Assembly: GCA_013398275.1 (NCBI GenBank)
Contig: VZSE01006131.1
Span: forward strand, 42,577-106,576
Reading direction: 5' to 3'
From: Promerops cafer
Taxonomy: Eukaryota > Chordata > Aves > Passeriformes > Nectariniidae
Length of the DNA: 64,000 nt
The notes under the pieces were generated by a model. That model was not told the DNA's origin and did no database searches. It saw only the letters and a program-made list of their open reading frames with translations. How positions within the stretch are numbered: position 1 is the stretch's first letter; each line of letters starts with the position of its first letter. Position numbers and translations under genes: made by a program. This document shows, in pieces, positions 12,807-24,720 of this stretch.

Positions 12807-13984
12807 TTCCTTCAGAACAGAACTGGGAAAGCCAGATCCTAATACCTGGTTTTAATCCAAATTATGTAACTTCTTAAGGACAAATGAATGTAGAACTCTT
12901 ATTATAAAGAGTGACTGTAACTTAGCTTAGCACTAACTACCAGGTTTCCTATCCCATTTATCTTTATTATAAGAACCAATCCTTACTACATGCACAGGCA
13001 GAGGCTTTGAATATGTTATGATAATGAATGCCATTACGAGGTTAGAGTACAGTGGTGTGAAGAAAGTGATTCATCACTGGGAAAAGACAAACAAATAGAT
13101 TTATTGGATGATACATTGCCTAGATGCACGATTCTAGGTTTATAAACAAGGGGTTATATATTTTTCCACAGCTATAATCTAATATTTCCTAACTGGAGAG
13201 TACCAAGTACAGTTAAGATATTTATAATAATTCCAATGATAAGAGAAATGAAATCTTAAAGAAATACAAGTCAATAGCAGAACCTCTAATAAGAGGGGAC
13301 ATGGTAGTAGTAATTTAGCAGTGAAATTTTTCTTCTTAAGCTAAGGATGACTGGCAATTTGTAAGTGCAGCTAACTGACCATCTTCTAAGTGGAAGTGGA
13401 AACTGGGAAACAAGGTCATCATGATACAGTAAGTATAGAGAGCATCATAATTTTTAACCAAAGGCAAAAGGAAAGAACTACTATTTTTTGTAAAATTGTC
13501 ATAGCACTGTAGGGATATTGCTCTATCCTCTGCTGACATCCAGGAAGTTTTCTCTGAATGTTTGTTATAGCCATTGCAGCTTTGGGCTGCCTCAGGGGTT
13601 CTGATTTGCTAGGAAGGTCCAGCTGACCGATTGCTAACTTGGGAATATCTTGGCATTGGAAGAAGGTCACCATTTCAGAATGGCAGACGCAGCAGGGCTC
13701 TTGCTGCCAGCCACTCTCTCCTGAAGCATCACTGAGGGGCTGAGTGTGGATGGGTAGAATTCTCCCAACAGAGACAACGTTTTAGCTCTAAAAAATTAAA
13801 TTGCTTAGGCAGCAGTCGTTTTTCTATCTTTACCATTCATCTGGGAAATATGGATTGTGTTCATTATACCAAACAACTTTCCAGGGTCCATGCTCTCTAG
13901 AAAATTTTGTTGACATTCAGGCTGGGTTGCCCCCTCCCTGTAGCAGAAGCTGGCATGCCCCAGATGGTGAGATGCTTTTCTTTC
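12807..13984. other. Unique non-coding DNA
   Basis: No recognisable repeat family or gene is visible. The sequence is AT-leaning, with only short frames lacking domain features. Confidence 0.55.
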
Positions 13985-13989
13985 TCTGG

Positions 13990-14030
13990 GATTCACTGGA
14001 GTGAGTCCAGAAGAGGGACACGAAGATGCT
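13990..14030 (+). mobile_element. Short plus-oriented CR1 segment abutting a minus-oriented one
   Basis: The string 'gagtgagtccagaagagggacacgaagatgct' corresponds to the CR1 sense-strand block 'gagcgagtccagaggagggccacgaagatg'. The adjoining segment from about 14035 reads as CR1 antisense and belongs to the neighbouring part of the same CR1 region. This could be a microinversion within one element or two overlapping insertions. Confidence 0.55.
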
Positions 14031-14034
14031 TCCT

Positions 14035-14200
14035 GAATGCCCTTCAGTATGTCAATGTCTCTTGTGTACTGGGGAGCCCAGACCAGAACCTAGTACTTCA
14101 GACATCTCACCAGGGCTACACAGAGAGGAAGGATCACCTCCCTCACGTGCTGGCAATGTTCTTTGCAATGGGACTACTGTTCAGATCCCCCTCCTTTTCC
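14035..14200 (-). mobile_element. CR1 LINE fragment, reverse orientation
   Basis: The blocks 'tgtactggggagcccagacc', 'agtacttcagacatctcacc' and 'aaggatcacctccctc' follow the familiar antisense CR1 pattern ('tgctgggggccccagaactgg…gtactccaggtggggtctcacc…agaatcacctccct'). The open frames reading through it are by-products of the repeat and not a gene. Confidence 0.75.
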
Positions 14201-16283
14201 AGCCAGGCTGAAGCGTCCAGGAGACAAACTAGTGACTAGCATGCAGCCTGTCCTGGTTGTCTAGGAAAACACAGTTTGTAACTTGAAGAGCTCTGGTGAA
14301 TCCCACAATATAATAATTGAGTTAAATGCAAATTACTTCATCATTTATGTTGTCTCAGAAATGCATGTGCTCTTATAAACTGATTGAAATTTAAAAACCC
14401 CTGGCTTTCCTTGGGTGCTATTGGGCTCTTCCAAATGCCTGCTGCTTTGCACTGTCTGCATGCAGGGTCGTGTGTGACTACCCAGCCCCTGCACATGTGG
14501 GGAAGCTTTATGAGCTTTGAGATCAGCTCCAGATGGTGGCTTGGTGCTCTCCTTTTCCCGAGACCCATGGGATGCCTGGCTAGCAGGAAGTGGATGCAGC
14601 CCAAGGCAGCACAGGGCAGGGGGAGAAGCAGGTTTCTCAGCAGGGCTGCGGCAGAGCTGGCCGTGACAGACCCTCGGGGTGGGCTACCGGAGACACATGA
14701 AGTTCTTACAAAAGGTCAACTGCCCCACGCCTGAAAATTACTCAGGAGGGCTTGCTTATTATGCAAGCCTCAAGAGGGCTTGTTAGTTATTATGTTTATT
14801 ATGGTAAGATGCTCTAGGATAGCTTGGTGTGAAATGAGCTCATTTGTTAAAAGTGACCTTAAAATGTGAAATGCAGAGCCTGGTTCTCATCTCGGCACCT
14901 TCTCCAATCAATAACATCAGGGAGACATGAGAGGCCATCTCAGAAGTGCAATGTGCAGCATCAGCATCAATAAGGTGGAAATTAGTCTGAGGTTCACAGA
15001 CGTTTGAGACTTGTTTTTTAATCACCTTTGTCTTCATAAAATTATTCGTGATACTTATTTAGGTTATCTCCACTTGGTCCTTCCAGGAGTATAAAAAAGG
15101 AAGGAATGGAAATTTACCTAAAATGCTGCAGGGAATCTAGAATTATGGCTGTTCATTTGAGTGGGAAAAAAAAAAAAATGTTGCTCATCTCTACTAAAAG
15201 ATACTAAGAGAAAAATAATTTTGCAGACTTGGGTTTCACTTTAAAGAACAACTTTTTGGGTGAAAACAGCTTTTGGATCAGCCAAGGCTGATGTTTCATG
15301 GTCCTGCCATGCCTGTACCACCGAGTCCTGAAGCCTCACAGAGGTTCAACCCATGGTTGCAGCTCCTCAAGATGACCAGCCTTGGCAGCAGCTTAGCATG
15401 GCATGTTGGAGCTGTGTTCTGTTCAGGTCTTACTTTCTCATTAAAAATTTAGGTAGCTGTATTTTGCTCCATCTTAAACAAGTCAGTGACCCTGAGTTTT
15501 CTGGCAAATCTCCAGATGTGGTCTTATGTAGGAAAAATTTTGGGTCCTTCTTATATTCATTAAAAATAAAGGAGAAAAACCCTTATCACCAAAGATAGTG
15601 GCATTTGTCAGCTCCATTTTGCTTAGCTCAGCTGAATTACTGTCTGCCAAATGGGCAAACTTGAAAGATATATTTTCTCCCATCTCCTTCAAAAGTCCTG
15701 TGTCATTAGAAATGCTTAAAAATTCCAGGTAGATAAAGATCATCTTGGCTCTCCACTTTGACCCCTTAGCTTTACAGAATTCCTTATTATATTATTTTGG
15801 CTGTTGCCTTTTCTAACATGGCCATATATATCCAGAGCTTTTCGTTCAGACAAATAGTCTTTCTACTATTGCCTAATATCCTCATTAATTTATATTGAAT
15901 TTAACTTTCCAGTTTTTGCTTTCACTTTTCTAACTTCCAGCAAAAGGTGTTCCTAAAACTATAGATGAAACAAAGGAACTGCTGGCAAAACAATATAATA
16001 GCCAGAGGGAGGGGGGAATGCCTAGGGCAACTTCTACCCTGGTTGGTTAAGCAGAACTTCCACTGACATCCTGAAACAGATGGGGTCCTGATAAAAACAG
16101 TCATGATTGACTGTTGTGCTATCTGGCTGCATTCTAGACTTCTAATGAATTTGAAAGCAGCCAGGCATCAAATCTTTTTCAAAGGAACAGCCAAGACAGA
16201 AAAGGATTTTGCTATGTAGTTTTGGGGCTAAGAGTGTACAGTAAACAAAATCCTGATCAAGCATGCTGTAACACCCATGTCCT

Positions 16284-16327
16284 TGTAGGAGACATTTATA
16301 TTACCTGTAGGACACATTCATATTACC
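16284..16327. repeat. Imperfect tandem duplication of a 22-bp unit
   Basis: Two adjacent copies, 16284-16305 and 16306-16327, both begin TGTAGGA and end ATATTACC and differ at only two positions. It is an older slippage duplication with no coding relevance. Confidence 0.85.
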
Positions 16328-16804
16328 CCACCGTTGCCCACCTAAAAGCCTAACAAGTACTTTACATTCCTGTACGAGGTATGGAAGATGTGTGGGATGG
16401 ACTGGCCTATGGAAGTATCCATTTCTGCCTGGGAGCAAAACAAGATATCCAGGAAAACTAGGGTAGAACTGGCACTTGTCTTTTCAGGGGCAAATCTGGG
16501 AGAACTGGATCCCAGCACTAATTTAATTTTTGGTAAGAAAAAGAAGCAAAGCTCAAGGTTGTTTGCTTTTGATAGAAACATCCAGGTATTTGATGTGTTC
16601 CTAAATCAGTGCTTGAGATCAATAATATTTTGTGGCAATCACGTTCAGGAATTGAACATGTAGGTGAAGAATAGAAGAATCCTGTACAGTTTGATCAAGG
16701 TCTCTTCCCACACCCACTTGGTGTCATTGAGCTGTGAGTGAGACTGAATTTGGTGAACTCCACAGTGCTTCAGCTGCTCTACACCTGTTCTATCCACCTC
16801 ACAG

Positions 16805-16834
16805 CTTGTTTCACTACCTCTTGTTTCACTACCG
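16805..16834. repeat. Near-perfect tandem duplication of a 15-bp unit
   Basis: CTTGTTTCACTACC occurs twice back to back (16805-16819 and 16820-16834), with one difference at the last base of the unit. Confidence 0.9.
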
Positions 16835-19800
16835 TAAGGCACCGAGTTTCTGGCACCATGTGCCAAGTCTCCTTTTCTTCATACTGAGTCAATGGGGGGT
16901 GAGGATACAAATAAATAGATTCAGATACATCTTCCTTTGTCCTCTGAAGGCCTGATCCAGAGGTGATTGATAGCAGTGGAGGAAGTAACTGCATCAGACC
17001 TTGATTCGAGAGTGATTCTGCTGAAGGACGGGGGAGCAGTACATTTGCGTGGGATACACATCTGTGACACCAAAAGAATAAGTCCCATTATCTGTCATCT
17101 TGGACTCCATGGACATGGTTTTTCTTCCAGCAAAATGTTGAATTCTCCAAGTAAGAAAAATTCTTTCACTGTATCTTTGCATCTAAAAGCATTTGTTAAA
17201 AGATTCATTTTAAAGCCGGAGATAACTATTATTCTCTGACCTCTTATTTTGAAGAGAATACACAAGGTAGATTAAAGTGTTATTATTGCTTGATCAAACA
17301 ATGTACTTGAATGTTTGTTCGGAAAAAGGTTTTCAAAAATACAGAAAAGTGTCTTTTCATAGCACAGTGTCAGACCTCTTGATGAATTACAGAATGTCAC
17401 CCAACTGTGATTCCTCTTGCTCAAACCACGAATTGTGTTTGCATACATTGTGTGGGCTCAGTATTTCCCCATAATATAGGCATGCGGAAAAGAAAAAATG
17501 AACCAAAATGAAACAAAACAAGCAAAGAAGACACATTTGTACTGCCTGTGAGGGCATTCAGGACCACAATTATCTAGTGCAATTCTATTCAGATACCTAA
17601 ACAAAAGGTAAATTTGTTTTTGGAATAAAAGTGGTTTGTGCTTATGAAAACAAAACATGCCCATGTATGTCTCAGAAGACTAAATAGACAGAGAGCAGAA
17701 AATGTACAGAATGGGGTGAAAGAGAGACCCCTGTGCATGACATTCTTTTGAGCAGATTCACTAAGGTTTCCTGGCCACTGCCAGCCAAGCTCCAATGGGA
17801 TTTGCCTTGTTTCACTGAGAGGTCTGCAAATTAGCAAAGGTTAATTGTACACTGGAGCTGAGCACCCACGGGTCTCAGTATGAAGAGAAGAAAAGCCCAT
17901 CCAGAGGCTGGTTCATGCATTCCAAGGCAGGAGTGTAAAAGAACTGAAAGGATCACAGTCAATGCTGCCCCACCGATCATTACAAAAAGTCTGCAATATG
18001 GACAGGAGATGTTTCCCCACTTCAAAGCCAGTTGTTTGAGGCATCCCAACACCTTTAAGCTATATCCTTAGCCATGGAAAACCTAATAGCTCAAGTCCGA
18101 TTTCAAAGGATTTTGTATATGAATAATAGTGAATTTGGAGCTAAAGCGTGATTAAGAGCCCTAGGTGGGGCTGCAATGTGGCAGTAATTTCAGACAGACT
18201 TTGTTACCTTGCTAGCTGGATATCTCCTTGGTTAATTCCTGCAGCTTCTGCACTTGTATTTGCTGCAGATGATCTGCTTTACTGTGCCTTTTATCAGCAT
18301 GCGATCAGATATTTCTTTGAAGCACCTTTTTTGTTTAGGCACCAAGAACACAGGAAACATTTTCCTTAGCAAAATTTGAAACCTCTTTTTTCAGCCAGAA
18401 TACTGCCCAGGGAGGTTGCCTGTCTTGTAGCTTTGGCCCCAGGCCATGCAGCAGTTTTCTTCACTCGCTGTTTCTAGACTATAACTCCTTAAAGGAATTC
18501 TTGTCATCTTCTACCTCTGGCCCAAAGTTGGCCATCAAATATTTGCATTAAAACCCCCACGTTATGTGTCCTGATCTTCACATGAGCCCATAACTACTGC
18601 TGAGTAAAGGAGCACTTCACACCTCCTCATGGAAAACTGCTGCTTTTTTCCAGTGGTTTCAGTAAGGTCTTGGAGTTAGGCAAGCTCCCTAGAAACCACT
18701 CAAACTTACCCATAACAGTAAAATACCAAATTCTTTTCTGAGCCTTACAGACTTCTTGGTGTCAGCAAAGTTTCAGCGTGTGTAAGACTTTTGTGTAATG
18801 AACCATGCTAGCATGTAATATTTATTTCGTAGCCCTTCAGCCTCTTCCATCCAACCCTTCCTTTGTTTGCCATGCTTACCTGTCCTGTGATGCTTAAACG
18901 TAGAAAGAAAACTCCTTAGGTCAGGGACCTGTCAATCAGTGGAAGTCTCTAAAGGGCAACACACTTTTAACAGGTCTGTATCAATAATGAATCACATTTG
19001 CTTTCTAGATGTGCAAACACTTCCTTGAGTTTTCTCTCCTGTGTGTCAGAGGGGGTGGGGACTCACTGTATCCAAAGAGCAAAAAGCCACTACTATGATG
19101 GCAATGTCAGCTGCTGTAGCCCAGCTGGGACAGGAAGGACAAGACCGACCTCCTGTCTACTAGCAGCAAACTTTTGTTCACAGAAGTCCCTCCACAGCTT
19201 CAGGCAAACCAAGGCATTAAAATGAAGATAGAGCCCAGCATGTCCAGTTTTACTGTGGTGGTACTTGGAGACTCAAGTTTCACTACTTCAAAGGGAAGTC
19301 AGACAGCTATCAGCATGGATGTTTTTCCTGAGGTAAGACAACCCCTATTCCTTCCCCTTTCCTAGTAGAATCTAGAGAACTCAGGCAAAAGCTCACTTCA
19401 AAGACAGATAGGTGAGGAAACAGAGGGAATATTGACTTTTAAAGTAACTTCTTGCCTCTATAGGATTAAGGAAGTTGGGTAGGTAGATAGTCACCTTGTC
19501 TTCCTCCTAATTTCCCTCTTCTCCTGAGCTCTGAATATTTTTCTCCTTGTTTCATCTCCTATCCCAACATACAATCCATCAGTCTTCTCAGAGGATGGTC
19601 CCCTGACATGGCAAACACCAGGGGAAGGAAGAGACCAAGAAAAATCAGCCCCACAGGCCTCCCTGCAGGATGGTTTGAGGCACCCTTGCCCTTCCTCTTT
19701 ATCACCGTGCCCCAGTGCACTCCCAGCTCCAGGGCAAGTAATGGATGGGTGGTCAAGACACAGTCAGACCAGGGTAGGGTCCCCAGGGAATAAGGCTGAG

Positions 19801-20985
19801 ATGGTTCATGTTTCCACCATGAAGGAAAAGCGTAAGGGATTCATAGCTGAACGTGGCTACATCTGGGAAATGTACTCATCCCCTCTGATGGCAGCAGTAG
19901 TTTTCTACTGACATTATTAAGAACCATGGCAGACTCCTGCTCCGCTCATTTTGTTTGCTGACATTTCCACTGGCATTTCCATTTCTGTTGCATTCTGAGA
20001 CTACCTTGTCTATTCATGTTTAGGACACAGCTAGTGCCTGTCCTGCCAGTTACCCATTCTCTGTAACATATTCTGCTTTTATTTTAGCTCAAGTGATTTG
20101 TATTTCACAATAACCCGATCATTTTTGGAGTTTAGCAGCTATCTTCTCTTTGAGTCACATTTTTCTGCCTGCTATGGGTCAGTGTCCCACCATCCCAGAG
20201 TGCTGACTTGGGTAGCCCAGGTGGGTAACTCTTCCTGTGGGTGGACAAAATCTACAAAAGCAATAAGGCAGGCACTTGCAATGAGTCCACTATGACCTCT
20301 GGACATCCCACCTTTGAGTATTGTAATTCCTCCAGCTATCAGCTATCTTCAGAGGCTTGACACCCTGCCTACTGCCAGCTGTCCTCCTGTCTCTCCTCAG
20401 GCTGCTGGCCATACAGCATGGGAAAATTGAAGGAAAATTGAAGTCACCACGTGATTTTAGTCATACATTAGATGCTGCCTGGTTGCAGCTCAGCAGACTC
20501 TCACCTGCATTTCAGCAATGTCACATCTCCTTTTGCATTGGCCACCACTGTGCATAATGTCTACAGTGTGTACAAGAGCATGCTGCGGGCAGGAGATAAA
20601 CATGTGTTTATTCATCCACACGTGTTTGCTACAGCTTTAGGACTCACCCCACTGTGTACTAATGAGATTTAAAAAATGAACATCAAATATAAAGATGTGA
20701 AAACTGCCATCTGATCCAGAAGGGAAGGTTTAAGCTCTCCCTGCTCTTTCAGCCCTTGAAACAGCCTGAAAATTGACTGACCTTGCACTGTGTGTGTGTT
20801 TGTTAGCAAACAGAGGCTGTGCTGGCCGAGGGAAGGAAGGGAGCTCTTGAGTGCTGTTTCTCAGCCTGAAGATGAATTCCTGTCCTTACCTTCCAGAGGT
20901 ACAAACACAGCACTGTTAGTAGCTGCACCTCAGCTGATGGAGGCTACTCTGACAAAACACTTTGGGTAATATTTTTCATATTATT

Positions 20986-21250
20986 TTCCTTCTCATATGT
21001 CCCAAGACTGTATTTGCCTTTTCTTAATTATGGCTTTTCATTAACTACTCATCTTTATTTCTTCATGACTGATTACCCCAGGTTCTTTCCCTGCACTACT
21101 CTTGTCCACTCATGGATACACTGTTTTGTATTTGCATCTGCAATTCTCTTAATTGTGCTGAGCCTATACTTGTCATACTTCATTCTTTCCTGACAGCCCC
21201 CCTAATTCATCCAGGTCATTGCACTAGATCCTAGAATATTAATTACTGTC
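20986..21250 (-). mobile_element. Ancient CR1-type fragment, reverse orientation
   Basis: The order 'gactgtatttgccttttctt', 'accccaggttctttccctg', 'ttgtatttgcatctgcaatt' and 'cccctaattcatccaggtcattgc' parallels the antisense interior of amniote CR1 elements. In those the matching blocks are 'atgtttgccttttttgc', 'cccccaggtccctttctgc', 'ttgtatgtgtgcaattg' and 'tttctccaatttgtccagatcatt'. It is highly diverged and has no coding capacity. Limits are approximate. Confidence 0.55.
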
Positions 21251-23909
21251 CCAGAGTGTTGGGTTATCACTGTACTTATATTTCTTCCATTCCTTTCTAT
21301 ATGTTTATCTTAAGTATCTTAAGAAACACCAGGACTCTGTGAAGCCCAGCCCTTGGGCAGGGATGGGGCATGGGGAAGGCAGAGGCAGTGATTTTAAGAG
21401 ATGCGAGATTCAATCAGACATTAAGGTTAGTGAAACCACTTTCACAGAGGTAGGATAGAGGCATATCACCTTGAGGTACAGCAAGTTAAATGGGCAAAGG
21501 GGTGGTAAAGGGTGTTCATCAGCACTGTTCTGACCCTTCCATAAAAATATACTTCATTGACTTGACAAGAGCAAAAATGTCAGAAAAGCTTCTGGTTGTG
21601 AAAGGTAGGTCTGCTCAGCCTTGGGGCTGCACAGTCCTGAGCCAGCAGGTCCTGAGCCACAGAGTCAGGGATGTGTCTTGGTGGTGTGATGAGCCCTGTC
21701 CCTCTGGGGTGGGGACACAGCCTGGCTCACCCTACAGAGTAAGTGGAGGGTGGGAGAGGCTGGGCCAGGGAGCGGCAGTGGCAGCTCACAGTGAAATGCT
21801 CTCAGCCTGCCTGATGCTCTGCCACAGCCCCCACTCTGTACCTAGCCCTGCTACAGTCCTTGCAGGCAGCTGTCACTGCTGCTCTCTCCTTTGCATAATA
21901 TACCTCTTTGGCTTTTATGTGAAGCTGGTCACTGACCACCAAAAGCCTTCTGACTCTCTGCCCTTTGCTGTGAGCAGCTCTTTTAGTGTGTAAAGCCTTT
22001 TCTTGTTGCATAAATTTTCTGTAAGGGTCATGCAGGAGCAACCACAAGAGAGACCCAGGAAAACATGGTTTATGAATTTGAGGGATGATATGGAGAAAAT
22101 TGCAGTCAGTTGGCACAACTTAGGAAGGTGATTAGAGAAAAAAAAAAAGCAAACCCTATGGTGCAAAAAGATTAAGATAGACAAGAAGCAGAAAAGCAGG
22201 AGAGACATTACTGTCCTCAGAGCATTCTGAGTGCATGCACCCCTTGCCCAGTTGTTCAAGCTATCAGTTTTATCGTGCCCTCCCATCCTAGGGGCATCAG
22301 CTGGGAACTGAATCACTGCAAAAGAGCTGAGAATATTTCTTCAGCCGCAGCAGGTCTTCTCTGACCTAAGCATTCACACTGAACCCAGCCAAAAGCAGCC
22401 AACAAACAGAACTCAAAGGTAAAAAAAAGAAGTGTGAACAGGTCTCCTAAAGCCATCTGCATCCACCCTCCCAAAGCAAACAGCCTTATCTGCAAATAGG
22501 CAGCACTGTCCCCAGCAAATGCATAGCCATGTGTCTTGGCATGGGTGCCTCAATGGCTCCAAACTGCAGAGCAAATATCACCTCTTTTTTTCCCCTTGAG
22601 ACCCATCTGCCTGGGACACTGTCTGGAGCAGGCATTTGCAGCTTCTGTAGAGTACTAGTTGAGCCCCACATGGCTGTCAGAGCTGCAAAGGCTCTAGAAG
22701 CCACCAGGAGGTACATGCAGGATAGTGAAGGCTGATGTAGTGACTGCCCTGGAGCTGGACAACTGCAGCTTCTGCTTAAGTGGACTAATCACTGCAGGGC
22801 CCTTCTAGGAAAGATCATGCTAATTACATATGTACAGTTCGGGATGGAACTTGTGTCCTAACAGAGGTTAGCCTTTCACTGGCATGGTAGCTCTTTGCCA
22901 CCTTTCCAGCTGTAAGCTGCTCCCTGTCTGTGCTGAAGGACAGCCTGGACCTTGCCTTACCTTGCTCAGGATTGCACAGAACTGGCATGTCAGAAGTGTT
23001 GAGGTTTCCTGTCGTCCTGGGCATTGCTACAGCGGTCACATATCAGTGAAGCACTGGAAGTGGGGGTCTAAGTGCTGCCTCTGCTTGCTCAGACTGCACT
23101 TCTGGAGATGGCTTAGAATGGTGCTGAATAAACAGCATGCCCTTTACACTGGGCAGGAGGGTGAATGCCTGATGTGGAGGGGGGACACAGGTCAGTGTTA
23201 CAAAAGGGAGCAGTTTGCTGGGCACTGAATGTTTTTTGGTGCTGGAGTGCACAACACCTGCTTGGGACCTTCCCAGCCATCCCAGGGCAGTGGTAGCTGA
23301 ACTTACCTGATGGCTCCACTGAGTGTCCAAAAAAGCCAGAGCCTCTTTCCATCGTTTGTGCTGTGACAGTACCTGAAAGGCTGAGCCAGGTGGTGCTGTA
23401 TGGCCTGGCAAAAATACTGAGTCAGAGACATTTGTCACTTTGAGGAGCTGATGCAAGAGCCGCCACATTGGTCATCACTGGGGCTGCTGTCTCTGCAGAG
23501 GAACCAGAGCCAAAACTCTGATTCATCTTCTGAGCTATACGTGAATGCTCAGCTTCAAATGCACACTTGACTCTTACACAAACCATCTGAGAGAAATCGG
23601 GCTGTGAAATTTTCCCTGTCCTCCACTTCGCAAGAAGAAACATTCTGGTTAGTTGGGTCTCCATGACTAGAAATAGACCTGTTCTTTCCTGGCTGAGGGA
23701 GAGAGGAAGATACCAGACAGATCTATTTGCTGCCTAGTAAACTTCATACGCAACCTTTTCCTTTCACACTGATACAGAAACTGTACATGAATGCTCCTGC
23801 CTCTCTATGAAGAATGTGGTTAGGTCCTCGTCTGCCTTACTAAATGTCTGACTTCCCTGTCTCTTGGAACATAGCAAGATACTCCTGTTTGCCAGGGAGA
23901 CCATCCCCC

Positions 23910-23931
23910 ATCTCATCTTTTAAGATGAGAT
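23910..23931. other. Perfect inverted repeat with 10-bp arms
   Basis: Arms ATCTCATCTT (23910-23919) and AAGATGAGAT (23922-23931) are exact reverse complements around a 2-nt TT centre. The near-zero spacer makes it a quasi-palindrome and not an obvious RNA hairpin. Confidence 0.85.
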
Positions 23932-24539
23932 CCTCCTGCATGCAGCAGCAAGAAAACTTCCCCATCCTGTGGAGTGCCTGGGGATCACTGGGGCCATCAC
24001 TCTGCTCTGCTCCTAGTCACTTCTCCAGGGCAGCCCCTGGACAGTGTGAAACATTGCATTGCCTGCTCTGCTGGGATCACTGGCTGGCACTGGGGCTGTG
24101 GCACTGGGCTGCATCTGTGTCTCAACAGAGGTTTGTCTCATTTATCCACTTGTTAGTGGAGCTGCGCATAATGATCTAAGGGGCAGGACTGACTTCCTTT
24201 GGCAAGTTCATGTCCTCACCCTATTCCTCAGTTTACCCTTCCATTACATGTGATCACACCTGCCTGCCAGCAGGCTGGCAAATGTTATCTTTTAGGCTTC
24301 AGACGGGAGATATTGTAAATGTCAGCTCTAATAATTTATATGTCACAAGTTGGAAATACAGTTTCAAATGTTCTCACCAGGAAGAGTGGTATTTGGGGAG
24401 TCAGGAAGAGCTGGGCATCCCTGCTGCATGGCTGTGCTCTTTTTTTTTCCCTTCCCATAGCAGTGATGCAATTGAGGGTAAAACTTGGCAAGGGGAATTT
24501 AATAGTGGATTAAAGTGTAGGAGGCAAGGGAAAGGCTGA

Positions 24540-24720
24540 TGTCGCAGCACAGCTAATATGCAATAGCCAGACATACCCGGGCTGGTGGATAATGAGTTGT
24601 CAGAATTATATGTGGCAGCAGAATGGCTTGTTTTGAAGTGGAATTATTGAACTGATTATGGGCAAGTTCTTGTATCTACGTCCTGCAAATAAATAGTGCA
24701 AATAATGAGCAGCAAACAAG
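24540..24720. promoter_or_regulatory. Candidate non-coding regulatory element (motif-dense)
   Basis: This segment has two TGCAAATA octamer-like motifs (24684-24691 and 24697-24704), a TAATATGCAATA block, and GATAATGAG and GGAATTATT motifs. It contains no repeat-family sequence and no open frame of interest. The composition is typical of developmental enhancers, but only cross-species conservation could show that it is one. Confidence 0.25.

Larger units (their letters stand above)
14216..20985. other. Unique non-coding DNA, no gene seen
   Basis: About 6.8 kb with no supported exon or recognised repeat family apart from two small tandem duplications (16284-16327 and 16805-16834) and an A-run at 15165-15178. 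Frames such as the roughly 116-codon one at 14384-14734 have low-complexity, unconserved-looking content and no domain I recognise. Confidence 0.55.
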
